DNA of 64,000 nucleotides from Streptomyces sp. A012304 (lineage in GTDB: Bacteria; Actinomycetota; Actinomycetes; Streptomycetales; Streptomycetaceae), in the NCBI RefSeq assembly GCF_026008495.1, contig NZ_BQUN01000103.1, forward strand, positions 203,039-267,038. The letters run 5' to 3'. Below the pieces are notes generated by a model, which saw only the letters and a program-made list of their open reading frames with translations, ran no database searches and was not told the DNA's origin. Each line of letters starts with the position of its first letter. Position 1 is the first letter of the stretch. The position numbers and the translations under genes were made by a program. This document shows positions 45,476-53,413 of this stretch, one piece after another.

Positions 45476-46689
45476 ACCGCTTCTCCCTGGCGGTGTCCAC
45501 CGCCATAGCGCGCGTCACCGGCTCGCCGCTCGGGCCGTACCAGAGCGCCGTTATCCGTATCGGCTTCAGCCTGACCTGGCTGCTGTTCCTGCTGCGCGAG
45601 TTCCCGCACCGCGCGGAGCTCTACGGCCCCGACGGCCCCTGGAGCTGGGAGCTGGCCCGGCAGCTCATCGACGGCAACGGCGCCTTCACGGTCGTCATGT
45701 GGTCGGACGGGCGACTCTGGTTCGAGGCCGTGTACGCGCTGGCCGTGCTGGCGAGCGCGCTGCTTCTGGTGGGCTGGCGCACCCGCACCATGTCGGTGCT
45801 GTTCATGGTCGGGGTGCTGTCGCTGCAGAACCGCAGCGTCTTCGTCGGGGACGGCGGCGACAACGTCCTGCACCTGATGTCCATCTACCTGGTGTTCACG
45901 CGCTGCGCGCGGGTGTGGTCGCTGGACGCGCGCCGTGCGCGCCGCGCCGACGAGGCATGCGCGCGTGGGGAGCGGGTCACCGACCGTGTGGGGCCCGTCC
46001 TGTGGGCGGTGCTGGGAGGGGTGCTGGTCGCCGCGACCGCGACGGGCCGGATGGACGGGGAGTGGGGCGTGCCCGCGCTGCTCTGGGCGGCCTGGGCCGT
46101 GCAGGGTCTGTGGTGGGCCGTCGGACGCCTGACGGAATTGGCGCAGCCCCGCGTCCTGCTGGACGTCGTCGCGAACATCCTGCACAACGGCGCCCTGCTC
46201 GTGATCATGGCCGAGGCCTGTCTGATCTACGCGACCGCCGGCTGGTACAAGATCCAGGGCTCGCGCTGGCAGGACGGCACCGCCGTCTACTACCCCCTCC
46301 ACCTGGACTACTTCTCGCCGTGGCCCGCCCTCGGCGACCTGCTGTCCGCCAGCGGCACCATGGTGATGCTGGTGACGTACGGGACGGTCCTCGTGCAGGT
46401 CGCCTTCCCGTTCACCCTGTTCAACCGGCGGGTGAAGAACGTCCTGCTGGTGGCGATGATGACCGAGCACGCGGTGATCGCCGTGGTCCTCGGGTTGCCG
46501 TTCTTCTCGCTGGCGATGATCGCGACGGACGCGGTCTTCCTGCCGACGCCGTTCCTGCGCCGGGTGGGTGCGTGGGCGGCACGCGCGCGTGAGGCGATGC
46601 GGACGCCGGGCGGCGGCTCCGGACCCGAGCGGTCCGCCCCACCGACGCCCGAGGACGCCGAGCCGCGCCGCGTAGGCTTCTCGGCATGA
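45472..46689 (+). CDS. HTTM domain membrane protein (gamma-carboxylase-like)
   Basis: 405 residues from GTG 45472. Polytopic protein with the horizontally-transferred-transmembrane (HTTM) domain seen in vitamin K-dependent gamma-carboxylase relatives: VIRIGFSLTWLLFLLREFPHR, QNRSVFVGDGGDNVLHLMSIYLVFTRCARVWSLD and YATAGWYKIQGSRWQDGTAVYYPLHLDYFSPWP. It is coupled to DUF5819 at the start and to the RNA methyltransferase at the end (4-nt overlaps). Possible roles in modifying or sensing redox cofactors are inferred only. Confidence 0.88.
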   Translation: MNRFSLAVSTAIARVTGSPLGPYQSAVIRIGFSLTWLLFLLREFPHRAELYGPDGPWSWELARQLIDGNGAFTVVMWSDGRLWFEAVYALAVLASALLLVGWRTRTMSVLFMVGVLSLQNRSVFVGDGGDNVLHLMSIYLVFTRCARVWSLDARRARRADEACARGERVTDRVGPVLWAVLGGVLVAATATGRMDGEWGVPALLWAAWAVQGLWWAVGRLTELAQPRVLLDVVANILHNGALLVIMAEACLIYATAGWYKIQGSRWQDGTAVYYPLHLDYFSPWPALGDLLSASGTMVMLVTYGTVLVQVAFPFTLFNRRVKNVLLVAMMTEHAVIAVVLGLPFFSLAMIATDAVFLPTPFLRRVGAWAARAREAMRTPGGGSGPERSAPPTPEDAEPRRVGFSA

Positions 46690-47441
46690 CCGACCCCGAC
46701 CCGCTCGGCCTGTGGCGCCGGCTCGCCGACACCTCGGTGCTGCTCGACGGCTTCCACGCCCTCAAGCACGCCCTGCGCTTCGGCGCAGAGGTGCCGGTGG
46801 CGGTCACCGCCGACCGGCGGGCGGCGCTCGCCCTGGCCGACGAACTCGCCCCCGACGTACGGGCGGCCCTGGACGCACTGCTGACCGAGGTGCCCGAGTC
46901 GGTGTACACGGCGCTGGTGCCGCGTCCGCACCCCACAGCCGTGGCCGCCCTGGCCGTACGGCCGTCCCGCGCGGCGCACCTCGAGCGGCTCGGGCACACC
47001 CCGCGCACCGCGCCCGTCGTGGTCCTCGACGAGCCGCGCAACCTCGGCAACGCCGGGGCCGTGATCCGGCTGGCCGCCGGTTTCGGGGCGACCGGGGTGG
47101 TCACCACGGGCACGCTCGACCCCTGGCACCCGACCGTGGTGCGCGGCGGGGCCGGGCTGCACTTCGCGACCGCCGTGGAGCGGCTCACCGTCGCCGAGCT
47201 GCCGCCCGGGCCGGTGTTCGCGCTCGACCCGGAGGGCGAGGACATCCGGGGTGTGAAGCTCCCCGACGACGCCGTCCTCGCCTTCGGCTCGGAGCGCAGC
47301 GGGCTGTCCGACGCCCTCCGCGCGCGGGCGGACCATCTGCTCGCCCTGCCGATGCGCCCCCAGGTCTCCAGCTACAACCTCGCGACCAGTGTGGCCATGA
47401 CGCTGTACCACTGGAGCGCCGGCGGGGGCGCATCCGCCTGA
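46686..47441 (+). CDS. SpoU/TrmH family RNA methyltransferase
   Basis: 251 residues from ATG 46686, overlapping HTTM by 4 nt. The SPOUT motifs are visible: VVVLDEPRNLGNAGAVIRLAAGFGATGV, VFALDPEGEDIRG, LAFGSERSGLSDALRARADHLLALPMRPQVSSYNLATSVAMTLYHW. It transfers methyl from SAM to a ribose 2'-OH in tRNA or rRNA; the target nucleoside cannot be told. No reason for its coupling to HTTM is visible. Confidence 0.9.
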   Translation: MTDPDPLGLWRRLADTSVLLDGFHALKHALRFGAEVPVAVTADRRAALALADELAPDVRAALDALLTEVPESVYTALVPRPHPTAVAALAVRPSRAAHLERLGHTPRTAPVVVLDEPRNLGNAGAVIRLAAGFGATGVVTTGTLDPWHPTVVRGGAGLHFATAVERLTVAELPPGPVFALDPEGEDIRGVKLPDDAVLAFGSERSGLSDALRARADHLLALPMRPQVSSYNLATSVAMTLYHWSAGGGASA

Positions 47442-47648
47442 GCCGGCACTGCGCCTTCCGGTGAGGCGCGGCCGTCCGGCCAGGAACCGCGCCTTCCGGT
47501 AAAGGGCAGTCGTCCGGGCAGGACTGCGGCTCCCGGTGAGGCGCGGCCGTCCGAGCCAGGAACCGCGCCTGCCGGTAAAGGGCAGTCGTCCGGGCAGGAC
47601 CGCGCCCGCCGGTGCAGCGCGGCCGTCCGGGCCGGGTCCGCGCCGGGA
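47442..47648. repeat. Imperfect 75-76-bp tandem repeat
   Basis: About 2.6 copies of a unit starting GTGAGGCGCGGCCGTCCG at 47461 and 47536, with AAAGGGCAGTCGTCCGGGCAGGA at 47501 and 47577. Each unit is itself two related halves (CGTCCGG...CAGGA). It fills the gap between the TrmH-like gene and the convergent paaN stop. Confidence 0.85.
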
Positions 47649-49340
47649 CTACGCCTCCCGGCGGACCTCCACCACCCGGAAGCGGTTGGCGACGAACGCG
47701 CCGTCCGTGAGGGCCGCGTTGGCCGCCGGGTTGCCGCCCGAGCCGTGGAAGTCGGAGAACGCGGCGGTCTGGTTGACGTAGACCCCGCCGGTGAGGTTGA
47801 GGGACAGCTGGGCGGACTCCTCCAAGCAGACCTCCTCGACGGACCGCTCGACCTCCTCGTCGGTGGTGTACGCGCCGACCGTCATCGCGCCCTTCTCACG
47901 GACCGTGCGCCGCAGCAGCTCGATCGCGTCCGCCGCCGAGTCGACGGCGACGGCGAAGGAGACCGGGCCGAAGCACTCGCTCATGTACGCGGCCTCGTCC
48001 TCCGGCTTGGCGCCGTCCAGCTTCACGATGACGGGCGTGCGCACCACCGCGTCCGGGAACTCCGGGTTGGCGACCTCCCGCGAGGCGAGCGCGACCTCGC
48101 CCAGACCGGCGGCGGCCTCCAGACGGGCCTTGACGTCCGGGTTGACGATCGCGCCGAGCAGGGCGTTCGCGCGCGCGTCGTCGCCGAGCAGGCCGTCGAC
48201 CGCGCGCGCGAGGTCGGCGACGACCTCGTCGTACGTCTTGGGGCCCTGGTCGGTGCGGATGCCGTCGCGGGGGATCAGCAGGTTCTGCGGGGTGGTGCAC
48301 ATCTGGCCGCTGTACAGGGACAGCGAGAACGCCAGGTTGGCGAGCATGCCCTTGTAGTTCCCGGTGGACTCGACGAGCACCGTGTTGACGCCGGCCTTCT
48401 CCGTGTAGACCTGCGCCTGGCGGGCGTTGGTCTCCAGCCAGTCCCCGAAGGCGGTCGAGCCGGTGTAGTCGATGATCTTGATCTCGGGGCGTGTGGCCAG
48501 GGTCTTGGCGATGCCCTCGCCGGGCCGCTCGGCGGCGAGCGCGACCAGGTCGGCGTCGAAGCCGGCCGCGGCGAGCACCTCGCGCGCGACGCCCACGGTC
48601 AGCGCGAGCGGCAGCACCGCGCGCGGGTGGGGCTTGACCAGGACCGCGTTGCCGGTGGCCAGGGAGGCGAACAGGCCCGGATAGCCGTTCCACGTCGGGA
48701 AGGTGTTGCAGCCGATGACCAGGGCGATACCGCGCGGCACCGGGGTGAAGCTCTTGGTGAGGGCGAGCGGGTCGCGCTTGCCCTGGGGCTTGGTCCACTC
48801 GGCGGTGCCGGGCGTGCGGACCTGCTCCGCGTACGCGTAGGCCACCGCTTCCAGGCCGCGGTCCTGCGCGTGCGGGCCGCCGGCCTGGAACGCCATCATG
48901 AAGGCCTGGCCGGAGGTGTGCATGACCGCGTGCGCGAACTCGTGCGTCCGGTCGCTGATCCGCTTGAGGATCTCCAGGCAGACCACCGCGCGGACCTCCG
49001 GGCCGGCGTCGCGCCAGGCCCGCTGTCCGGCCTTCATGGCGGGCAGCAGCACGTCCACGTCCGCGTGCGGGTAGGTCACGCCCAGCTCGATGCCGTACGG
49101 GGAGACCTCGCCGCCCACCCAGTCGTCGGTGCCGGGCTGGCCGAGGTCGAGGCGGGTGCCGAGGACGGCGTCGAAGGCGGCCTTGCCCGCGGCCGCGTCC
49201 AGGCTGCCGTGCTCCCCGTACGCCTTGGGGTGTTCCGGGTGCGGGGACCAGTACGCGCGGGTGCGGATCGCTTCCAGGGCCTGATCGAGGGTGGGCCGGT
49301 GCTTGGCGATCAGATCGGGCGCGGTGAGTTCGGCGGCCAT
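47649..49340 (-). CDS. paaN: Phenylacetate degradation protein PaaN (aldehyde dehydrogenase family)
   Basis: 563 residues from ATG 49340 (GAGGAG 10 nt upstream; the longer frame crosses the operator). ALDH-fold protein: VPRGIALVIGCNTFPTWNGYPGLFASLATGNAVLVKPHPRAVLP, IIDYTGSTAFGDWLE, the nucleophile Cys in SLSLYSGQMCTTPQNLLIP and MSECFGPVSFAV. It matches the PaaN branch rather than the two-domain PaaZ, and would oxidise the semialdehyde made after ring opening. Divergent from paaH; a shared operator lies between. Confidence 0.92.
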   Translation of the reverse strand: MAAELTAPDLIAKHRPTLDQALEAIRTRAYWSPHPEHPKAYGEHGSLDAAAGKAAFDAVLGTRLDLGQPGTDDWVGGEVSPYGIELGVTYPHADVDVLLPAMKAGQRAWRDAGPEVRAVVCLEILKRISDRTHEFAHAVMHTSGQAFMMAFQAGGPHAQDRGLEAVAYAYAEQVRTPGTAEWTKPQGKRDPLALTKSFTPVPRGIALVIGCNTFPTWNGYPGLFASLATGNAVLVKPHPRAVLPLALTVGVAREVLAAAGFDADLVALAAERPGEGIAKTLATRPEIKIIDYTGSTAFGDWLETNARQAQVYTEKAGVNTVLVESTGNYKGMLANLAFSLSLYSGQMCTTPQNLLIPRDGIRTDQGPKTYDEVVADLARAVDGLLGDDARANALLGAIVNPDVKARLEAAAGLGEVALASREVANPEFPDAVVRTPVIVKLDGAKPEDEAAYMSECFGPVSFAVAVDSAADAIELLRRTVREKGAMTVGAYTTDEEVERSVEEVCLEESAQLSLNLTGGVYVNQTAAFSDFHGSGGNPAANAALTDGAFVANRFRVVEVRREA

Positions 49341-49430
49341 GCGGGACCAACTCCTCGTCTGGAGAACTCTTCGTCGAGCTCTTGACCTGGGCGAAACGGG
49401 GACAGGAACAGCCATTCAGAGTTAGAGTAA

Positions 49431-49446
49431 CCGAACGATCGGTCGG
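49431..49446. promoter_or_regulatory. Candidate PaaR (TetR) operator, paaN / paaH
   Basis: CCGAACGATCGGTCGG, identical (reverse complement) to the site before paaA. It lies 91 nt before the paaN start and 54 nt before the paaH start, so one binding event could control both. Confidence 0.78.
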
Positions 49447-49499
49447 GACAAGGGGGTCCGCCGCATCTGTGGAAAACGCCGTGCGGGAGGATCGCGCAC

Positions 49500-51014
49500 A
49501 TGACAGCACTCGACCTCAGCAGCCCCGTGGCCGTCGTCGGCACCGGCACCATGGGCCAGGGCATCGCCCAGGTCGCGCTGGTCGCGGGCCACCCGGTGCG
49601 GCTGTACGACGTCGTCGCCGGCCGCGCCGGGGAAGCGGCCGCCGCGATCGGCGCCCGCCTCGACCGGCTCGTCGAGAAGGACCGCCTCACCAGCGCCGAC
49701 CGGGACGCCGCCCGGGCCCGCCTGGTGCCCGTGGAGAGCCTCGCCGACCTCGCGGACTGTGCCCTGGTGGTCGAGGCCGTCCTGGAGCGGCTGGACGTCA
49801 AGCAGGAACTGTTCCGCCAGGTGGAGGAGGTCGTCGGCGAGGACTGTCTGCTCGCCACCAACACCTCGTCCCTGTCGGTGACGGCCATCGGCGGCGCCCT
49901 GCGCAACCCCGGCCGCTTCGTGGGGCTGCACTTCTTCAACCCCGCGCCGCTGCTGCCGCTGGTCGAGGTCGTCTCCGGCTTCGCCACCGACGTCAGCTCG
50001 GCCACGCGCGCGTACGAGACCGCCCGCGCCTGGGGCAAGACGCCGGTCGCCTGCGCCGACACCCCCGGCTTCATCGTCAACCGCATCGCGCGGCCCTTCT
50101 ACGCCGAGGCCTTCGCGGTCTACGAGGCGCAGGGCGCCGACCCCGCCACCATCGACGCGGTCCTGCGCGAGTCCGGCGGGTTCCGGATGGGCGCGTTCGA
50201 GCTGACCGACCTGATCGGGCAGGACGTCAACGAGTCGGTCACGCACTCCGTGTGGCAGTCCTTCTTCCAGGACGTGCGCTTCACCCCCTCCCTCGCCCAG
50301 CGCCGTCTGGTCGAGTCCGGGCGCCTGGGCCGCAAGAGCGGCCAGGGCTGGTACGACTACCGGGAAGGCGCCGAGCGCGCCGAACCGCACACCGCGGAGA
50401 AGCACCAGCCGCCCGCGTACGTCGTCGCCGAGGGCGACCTGGGCCCCGCGTCCGAGCTGATCGCGATGATCCGCGAGGCGGGCATCCAGGTGCGCGAGGA
50501 GGACGAGGACCACGGCACCCGCCTGGTGCTGCCCGGCGACGGACAGCTCGCGCTGGCCGACGGGCAGACCTCGGTGGAGTTCCGCGACGTCGTCTACTTC
50601 GACCTCGCCCTGGACTACCGCAAGGCCACCCGCATCGCTCTTTCCGCCTCCCAGGAAACCTCCGCGCAGGCCCTGTCCGAGGCCATCGGTCTGTTCCAGG
50701 CGCTCGGCAAGGAGGTCAGCGTCATCGGTGACGTCCCCGGCATGATCGTGGCCCGTACGGTCGCGCGGATCGTCGACCTCGCGCACGACGCCGTCGCCAA
50801 GGGCGTGGCCACCGAGGAGGACATCGACACCGCGATGCGCCTCGGCGTGAACTACCCCCTGGGGCCCTTCGAGTGGAGCCGCCGCCTGGGCCGCAGCTGG
50901 GCCTGCGCGCTCCTGGACGACCTGCACCAGCGAGACCCCTCCGGCCGCTACGCGCCGTCCCTCGCGCTCTACAAGCACTCCTACGCCACCGAGAAGCGGG
51001 AGGGCGCCTCGTGA
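49500..51014 (+). CDS. paaH: 3-hydroxyacyl-CoA dehydrogenase PaaH
   Basis: 504 residues from ATG 49500 (GGAGGA upstream). NAD-binding fold VVGTGTMGQGIAQVALVAGHPVRLYD; LATNTSSLSVTAIGG; FVGLHFFNPAPLLPLVEVV and TPGFIVNRIARPFYAEAF. The unusual C-terminal half has a second HAD-like helical domain ending PLGPFEWSRRLG. It oxidises 3-hydroxyadipyl-CoA in the last steps of phenylacetate breakdown. The TetR gene overlaps its stop by 4 nt. Confidence 0.95.
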   Translation: MTALDLSSPVAVVGTGTMGQGIAQVALVAGHPVRLYDVVAGRAGEAAAAIGARLDRLVEKDRLTSADRDAARARLVPVESLADLADCALVVEAVLERLDVKQELFRQVEEVVGEDCLLATNTSSLSVTAIGGALRNPGRFVGLHFFNPAPLLPLVEVVSGFATDVSSATRAYETARAWGKTPVACADTPGFIVNRIARPFYAEAFAVYEAQGADPATIDAVLRESGGFRMGAFELTDLIGQDVNESVTHSVWQSFFQDVRFTPSLAQRRLVESGRLGRKSGQGWYDYREGAERAEPHTAEKHQPPAYVVAEGDLGPASELIAMIREAGIQVREEDEDHGTRLVLPGDGQLALADGQTSVEFRDVVYFDLALDYRKATRIALSASQETSAQALSEAIGLFQALGKEVSVIGDVPGMIVARTVARIVDLAHDAVAKGVATEEDIDTAMRLGVNYPLGPFEWSRRLGRSWACALLDDLHQRDPSGRYAPSLALYKHSYATEKREGAS

Positions 51015-51601
51015 CCACCGCCAAGCGCGACACCTACACCCCGGAGACGCTGCTGGCGGTCGCCGTGCAGGTCTTCAACGAGCGCGGCTACGACGGCACC
51101 TCCATGGAGCACCTGTCCAAGGCGGCCGGTATCTCCAAGTCGTCGATATACCACCACGTGGCCGGCAAGGAGGAGCTGCTGCGCCGCGCGGTCAGCCGGG
51201 CGCTGGACGGCCTGTTCGGGATCCTCGACGAGGAGCCCGCGCGCGCGGACCACCCCGCCGACCGCCTGGAGTACGTCGTCCGGCGCATGGTCGAGGTGCT
51301 CATAGCCGAGCTGCCCTATGTGACGCTGCTGCTGCGCGTGCGGGGCAACACCGACACCGAGCGGTGGGCCCTGGAGCGGCGCCGGGACTTCGACCACCGG
51401 GTCGCCGCCCTGCTCAAGGCGGCCGTCGCCGACGGCAGCCTGCGCTGCGACATGGAGCCGCGCCTGGCGACCAGGCTGGTCTTCGGGATGATCAACTCGA
51501 TCGTCGAGTGGTACCGCCCGGACGGCCGGGGGATGGGCGAGCGGGAAGTGGCGGACGCCGTGGTGCGGCTGGTCTTCACCGGGCTGCGCTACGAGAGCTG
51601 A
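51011..51601 (+). CDS. TetR-family regulator, probable PaaR
   Basis: 196 residues from GTG 51011, translationally coupled to paaH. HTH at about 10-55: YTPETLLAVAVQVFNERGYDGTSMEHLSKAAGISKSSIYHHVAGKEELLRRAV. The rest is a helical ligand-binding domain. It is the only TetR gene among the paa genes, and a shared 16-bp palindrome lies upstream of paaA and in the paaN/paaH gap. PaaR of other bacteria responds to phenylacetyl-CoA; the same is inferred here. Confidence 0.9.
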   Translation: MTTAKRDTYTPETLLAVAVQVFNERGYDGTSMEHLSKAAGISKSSIYHHVAGKEELLRRAVSRALDGLFGILDEEPARADHPADRLEYVVRRMVEVLIAELPYVTLLLRVRGNTDTERWALERRRDFDHRVAALLKAAVADGSLRCDMEPRLATRLVFGMINSIVEWYRPDGRGMGEREVADAVVRLVFTGLRYES

Positions 51602-51603
51602 CC

Positions 51604-52104
51604 TCAGCCCTGCGGTTCCAGGTCCTCCTCCTCGAACACCAGCAGGGTGCGGGTGCTGAGCACCTCGGGGATCGCCTGGAGACGGGTGAGCACCAGCTCG
51701 CGCAGTGCCCTGTTGTCAGGGGTGTGCACCAGGAGCAGGACATCGAAATCGCCCCCGACGAGGGCGATGTGGGAGGCGCCGGGCAGCCGTCTGAGCTGCT
51801 CGCGCACCGTCCGCCAGGAGTTCTGCACGATCTTCAGGGTGATGTAGGCGGACGTGCCGTGTCCCGCGCGCTCATGGTCGACGCGGGCGCCGAAGCCACG
51901 GATGACGCCGTCCTCGACCAGCCGGTTGATCCGCGCGTAGGCGTTGGCGCGGGAGACGTGCACCCGTTCGGCGACGGACCGTATCGAGGCCCGGCCGTCC
52001 GCCTGGAGCATCTGGAGGATGTCCTGATCGATGGCGTCCAGGGGGCGGGGCGGGGGAAGCCGGCTGTCGCCGTCGGATCCTTCGGCCATTTGTTCAGCCG
52101 TCAT
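51604..52104 (-). CDS. bkdR: Lrp/AsnC family regulator BkdR
   Basis: 166 residues from ATG 52104 (GGTGGGGGG upstream). The Lrp HTH (LDAIDQDILQMLQADGRASIRSVAERVHVSRANAYARINRLVEDGVIRGF) is followed by the RAM/ligand domain (ITLKIVQNSWRTVREQLRRLPGASHIALVGGDFDVLLLVHT). It is divergent from the branched-chain keto-acid dehydrogenase genes, as is the BkdR regulator described in S. coelicolor, whose loss affects that operon, development and antibiotics. A DnaA box and a PaaR-like palindrome lie in the intergenic region. Confidence 0.9.
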   Translation of the reverse strand: MTAEQMAEGSDGDSRLPPPRPLDAIDQDILQMLQADGRASIRSVAERVHVSRANAYARINRLVEDGVIRGFGARVDHERAGHGTSAYITLKIVQNSWRTVREQLRRLPGASHIALVGGDFDVLLLVHTPDNRALRELVLTRLQAIPEVLSTRTLLVFEEEDLEPQG

Positions 52105-52162
52105 GTCCCCCCACCTTTCCGCCGTGGACGTCCTGCGTCCATCACAGGCTGTGCAGAACCGT

Positions 52163-52171
52163 TTGTCCACA
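52163..52171. promoter_or_regulatory. DnaA box in the bkdR / bkdA intergenic region
   Basis: TTGTCCACA, a perfect Streptomyces-type 9-mer, 59 nt upstream of the bkdR start codon and 36 nt left of the PaaR-like palindrome. A single site, so it may be chance. Confidence 0.6.
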
Positions 52172-52206
52172 GCCTGAGGGTGCCTGTAGCCAAAATGTGC
52201 CGACGA

Positions 52207-52222
52207 CCGAACAATCGGTAGG
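52207..52222. promoter_or_regulatory. PaaR-like palindrome before the bkd operon
   Basis: CCGAACAATCGGTAGG differs from CCGAACGATCGGTCGG at two of 16 positions. It lies 57 nt upstream of the bkdA start. If bound by the TetR protein it links branched-chain amino acid and phenylacetate catabolism. Confidence 0.55.
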
Positions 52223-52279
52223 TGAGGCGCGTCACAGCCGGCGGGTCTCCTGTAGCCACTCCCATGAGGAGGTGCCGTC

Positions 52280-53413
52280 ATGACGGTCATGGAGCAGCGG
52301 GGCGCGTACCGGCCGACACCGCCGCCCGCCTGGCAGCCCCGAACCGACCCCGCGCCGCTGCTGCCCGACGCGGAGCCGTACCGCGTCCTCGGCACCGAGG
52401 CCGCCGCGCAGGCCGACCCCGAGCTGCTGCGCCGGCTCTACGCCCAGCTGGTGCGTGGCCGCCGCTACAACGCGCAGGCCACCGCCCTCACCAAGCAGGG
52501 CCGTCTGGCCGTCTACCCCTCCAGCACCGGCCAGGAGGCCTGCGAGGTCGCCGCCGCGCTGGTGCTCGAGGAGCGCGACTGGCTCTTCCCCAGCTATCGC
52601 GACACCCTCGCGGTCGTCGCGCGCGGAGTGGACCCCGTCGAGGCGCTGACCCTGCTGCGCGGCGACTGGCACACCGGCTACGACCCGTACGAGCACCGCG
52701 TGGCCCCGCTGTGCACGCCTCTCGCCACCCAGCTGCCGCACGCCGTCGGCCTCGCCCACGCGGCGCGTCTCAAGGGCGACGACGTGGTCGCGCTCGCCAT
52801 GGTCGGCGACGGCGGCACCAGCGAGGGCGACTTCCACGAGGCGCTGAACTTCGCCGCCGTCTGGCAGGCACCGGTCGTCTTCCTCGTCCAGAACAACGGC
52901 TTCGCGATCTCCGTCCCGCTCGCCAAGCAGACCGCCGCGCCCTCCCTGGCCCACAAGGCCGTCGGGTACGGCATGCCGGGCCGCCTGGTCGACGGCAACG
53001 ACGCGGCGGCCGTCCACCAGGTGCTGAGCGAGGCGGTACGGCACGCGCGCGCGGGCGGCGGCCCGACGCTCGTGGAGGCCGTCACCTACCGCGTCGAGGC
53101 CCACACCAACGCCGACGACGCGACCCGCTACCGCGTCGACGCCGAGGTCGAGACCTGGCGCGAGCACGACCCGATCCTGCTGCTGGAGCGCGAGATGACC
53201 GCGCGCGGGCTGCTCGACGACGAGACGCGGCAGGCCGCGCGGGACGACGCCGAGACCCTCGCCGCCGACCTGCGGGCCCGCATGAACCAGGACGCGACGC
53301 TCGACCCCATGGACCTGTTCGACCACGTCTACGCCGAACCCACGCCCCAACTGCGCGAGCAGCGCGCCCAGCTGCGGGCCGAGCTGGACGCGGAAAAGGA
53401 AGGGACGCACTGA
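52280..53413 (+). CDS. bkdA: Branched-chain 2-oxo acid dehydrogenase E1 alpha subunit
   Basis: 377 residues from ATG 52280 (GAGGAGGTG upstream). The thiamine-diphosphate motif runs from VGDGGTSEGDFHEALNFAAVW to VQNNGFAISVP; the N-terminal YPSSTGQEACEVAAALVLEERDWLFPSYRD is typical of E1 alpha. Together with E1 beta it decarboxylates branched-chain oxo acids, giving the acyl-CoA starters for branched fatty acids and polyketides. The stop overlaps the bkdB start by 1 nt. Confidence 0.93.
   Translation: MTVMEQRGAYRPTPPPAWQPRTDPAPLLPDAEPYRVLGTEAAAQADPELLRRLYAQLVRGRRYNAQATALTKQGRLAVYPSSTGQEACEVAAALVLEERDWLFPSYRDTLAVVARGVDPVEALTLLRGDWHTGYDPYEHRVAPLCTPLATQLPHAVGLAHAARLKGDDVVALAMVGDGGTSEGDFHEALNFAAVWQAPVVFLVQNNGFAISVPLAKQTAAPSLAHKAVGYGMPGRLVDGNDAAAVHQVLSEAVRHARAGGGPTLVEAVTYRVEAHTNADDATRYRVDAEVETWREHDPILLLEREMTARGLLDDETRQAARDDAETLAADLRARMNQDATLDPMDLFDHVYAEPTPQLREQRAQLRAELDAEKEGTH

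Noticed and set aside
49468..49476. TGTGGAAAA just before paaH as a further DnaA box
   Set aside because: One mismatch, single, and in a promoter zone where such words can arise by chance.
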